From Halobacillus sp. Nhm2S1 (GTDB lineage: Bacteria > Bacillota > Bacilli > Bacillales > Halobacillaceae): a stretch of 64,000 nucleotides of DNA. Of the stretch, positions 63,919 to 64,000 are shown in pieces. The notes beneath the pieces are model-generated. The model saw only the letters and a list, made by a program, of their open reading frames with translations. It was not told where the DNA came from and ran no database searches. Positions within the stretch are counted from its first letter, which is position 1. Every line of letters starts with the position of its first letter. Location: positions 930,001 through 994,000 of the forward strand of contig NZ_JAIEZV010000001.1 of the NCBI RefSeq assembly GCF_019599545.1, given 5' to 3'. A program made the position numbers and the translations under genes.

Positions 63919-64000
63919 TTAGTACCAGCGTTGGGTCAGCATTTTACGCTTCGTATAGAAGTTAAGTCCATCTTTACCATTGGCATGGAGATCGCCATAG
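63919..64000 (-). CDS. Methylmalonate/malonate-semialdehyde dehydrogenase (CoA-acylating), C-terminal end
   Basis: Only the last 26-27 residues are in the window: GDLHANGKDGLNFYTKRKML then TQRWY and stop. The GDLHANGxxGxxFYTxxK stretch is characteristic of the MmsA/IolA family, which turns malonate semialdehyde into acetyl-CoA (or methylmalonate semialdehyde into propionyl-CoA). It lies upstream of pydC on the same strand and would finish the pathway. The N-terminus and full length cannot be seen. Confidence 0.8.
   Translation of the reverse strand, partial: YGDLHANGKDGLNFYTKRKMLTQRWY

Overview
The window looks like a chromosomal stretch of a Bacillaceae bacterium. Shine-Dalgarno sites are strong (AAGGAGG-type), several starts are TTG or GTG, and there is a T-box-controlled ilv-leu operon, a YjcZ-type small sporulation protein and B. 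subtilis-like families (YjzC, PucR, YhxA-type transaminase, YugJ-type alcohol dehydrogenase). Several Na+-coupled or TRAP carriers and rather acidic proteins fit a halotolerant genus such as Halobacillus or a relative, but that is inference and the genus is not proven. I saw no rRNA, tRNA, CRISPR array, transposase or prophage.

Left part (1-23.7 kb): the end of an aldehyde dehydrogenase; glutamate dehydrogenase; a cation diffusion facilitator flanked by short paired repeats; an azoreductase; an ArsR regulator with two small DMT-type membrane proteins; an operon of an M20 carbamoyl-amino-acid hydrolase, a YtcJ-like amidohydrolase, a DUF3311 protein and a Na+/solute symporter behind a GntR-like operator; panF with its yhdT partner; a run of single genes (GNATs, VOC, HAD, DUF1801); a chemoreceptor; a D,D-carboxypeptidase; an iron alcohol dehydrogenase; and an alpha/beta hydrolase.

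Middle (23.7-34 kb): a complete minus-strand branched-chain amino acid operon, T-box then ilvB-ilvN-ilvC-leuA-leuB-leuC-leuD-ilvA, with ilvE upstream. From 34.5 to 35.2 kb lies a nearly gene-free stretch rich in hairpins. It holds one well-formed small RNA candidate with promoter, stem-loop and terminator, plus convergent structures on the other strand.

36-52.6 kb: a lipoprotein nuclease and an LPETA surface protein that share an excalibur domain; a TAXI-TRAP transporter; an EamA exporter; a 30-residue cationic peptide gene; a secreted serine hydrolase behind a NagR-like operator; an RlmN-type methylase; an ABC exporter with its TetR regulator and operator; DedA plus UppP for undecaprenyl phosphate recycling; and a holin-like protein next to a perfect 30-bp palindrome.

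Right part (51.5-64 kb): what reads as a full reductive pyrimidine degradation locus. NCS1 permease imports the base; PreT/PreA reduce it; dihydropyrimidinase opens the ring; beta-ureidopropionase releases beta-alanine; a class III transaminase converts this to malonate semialdehyde, with alanine dehydrogenase well placed to recycle the alanine formed; and the C-terminus of a methylmalonate/malonate-semialdehyde dehydrogenase sits at the window edge. A PucR regulator lies inside the locus. Three families of short intergenic repeats (24-bp paired, 21-bp tandem, and about 170-bp inverted elements) recur across the window.
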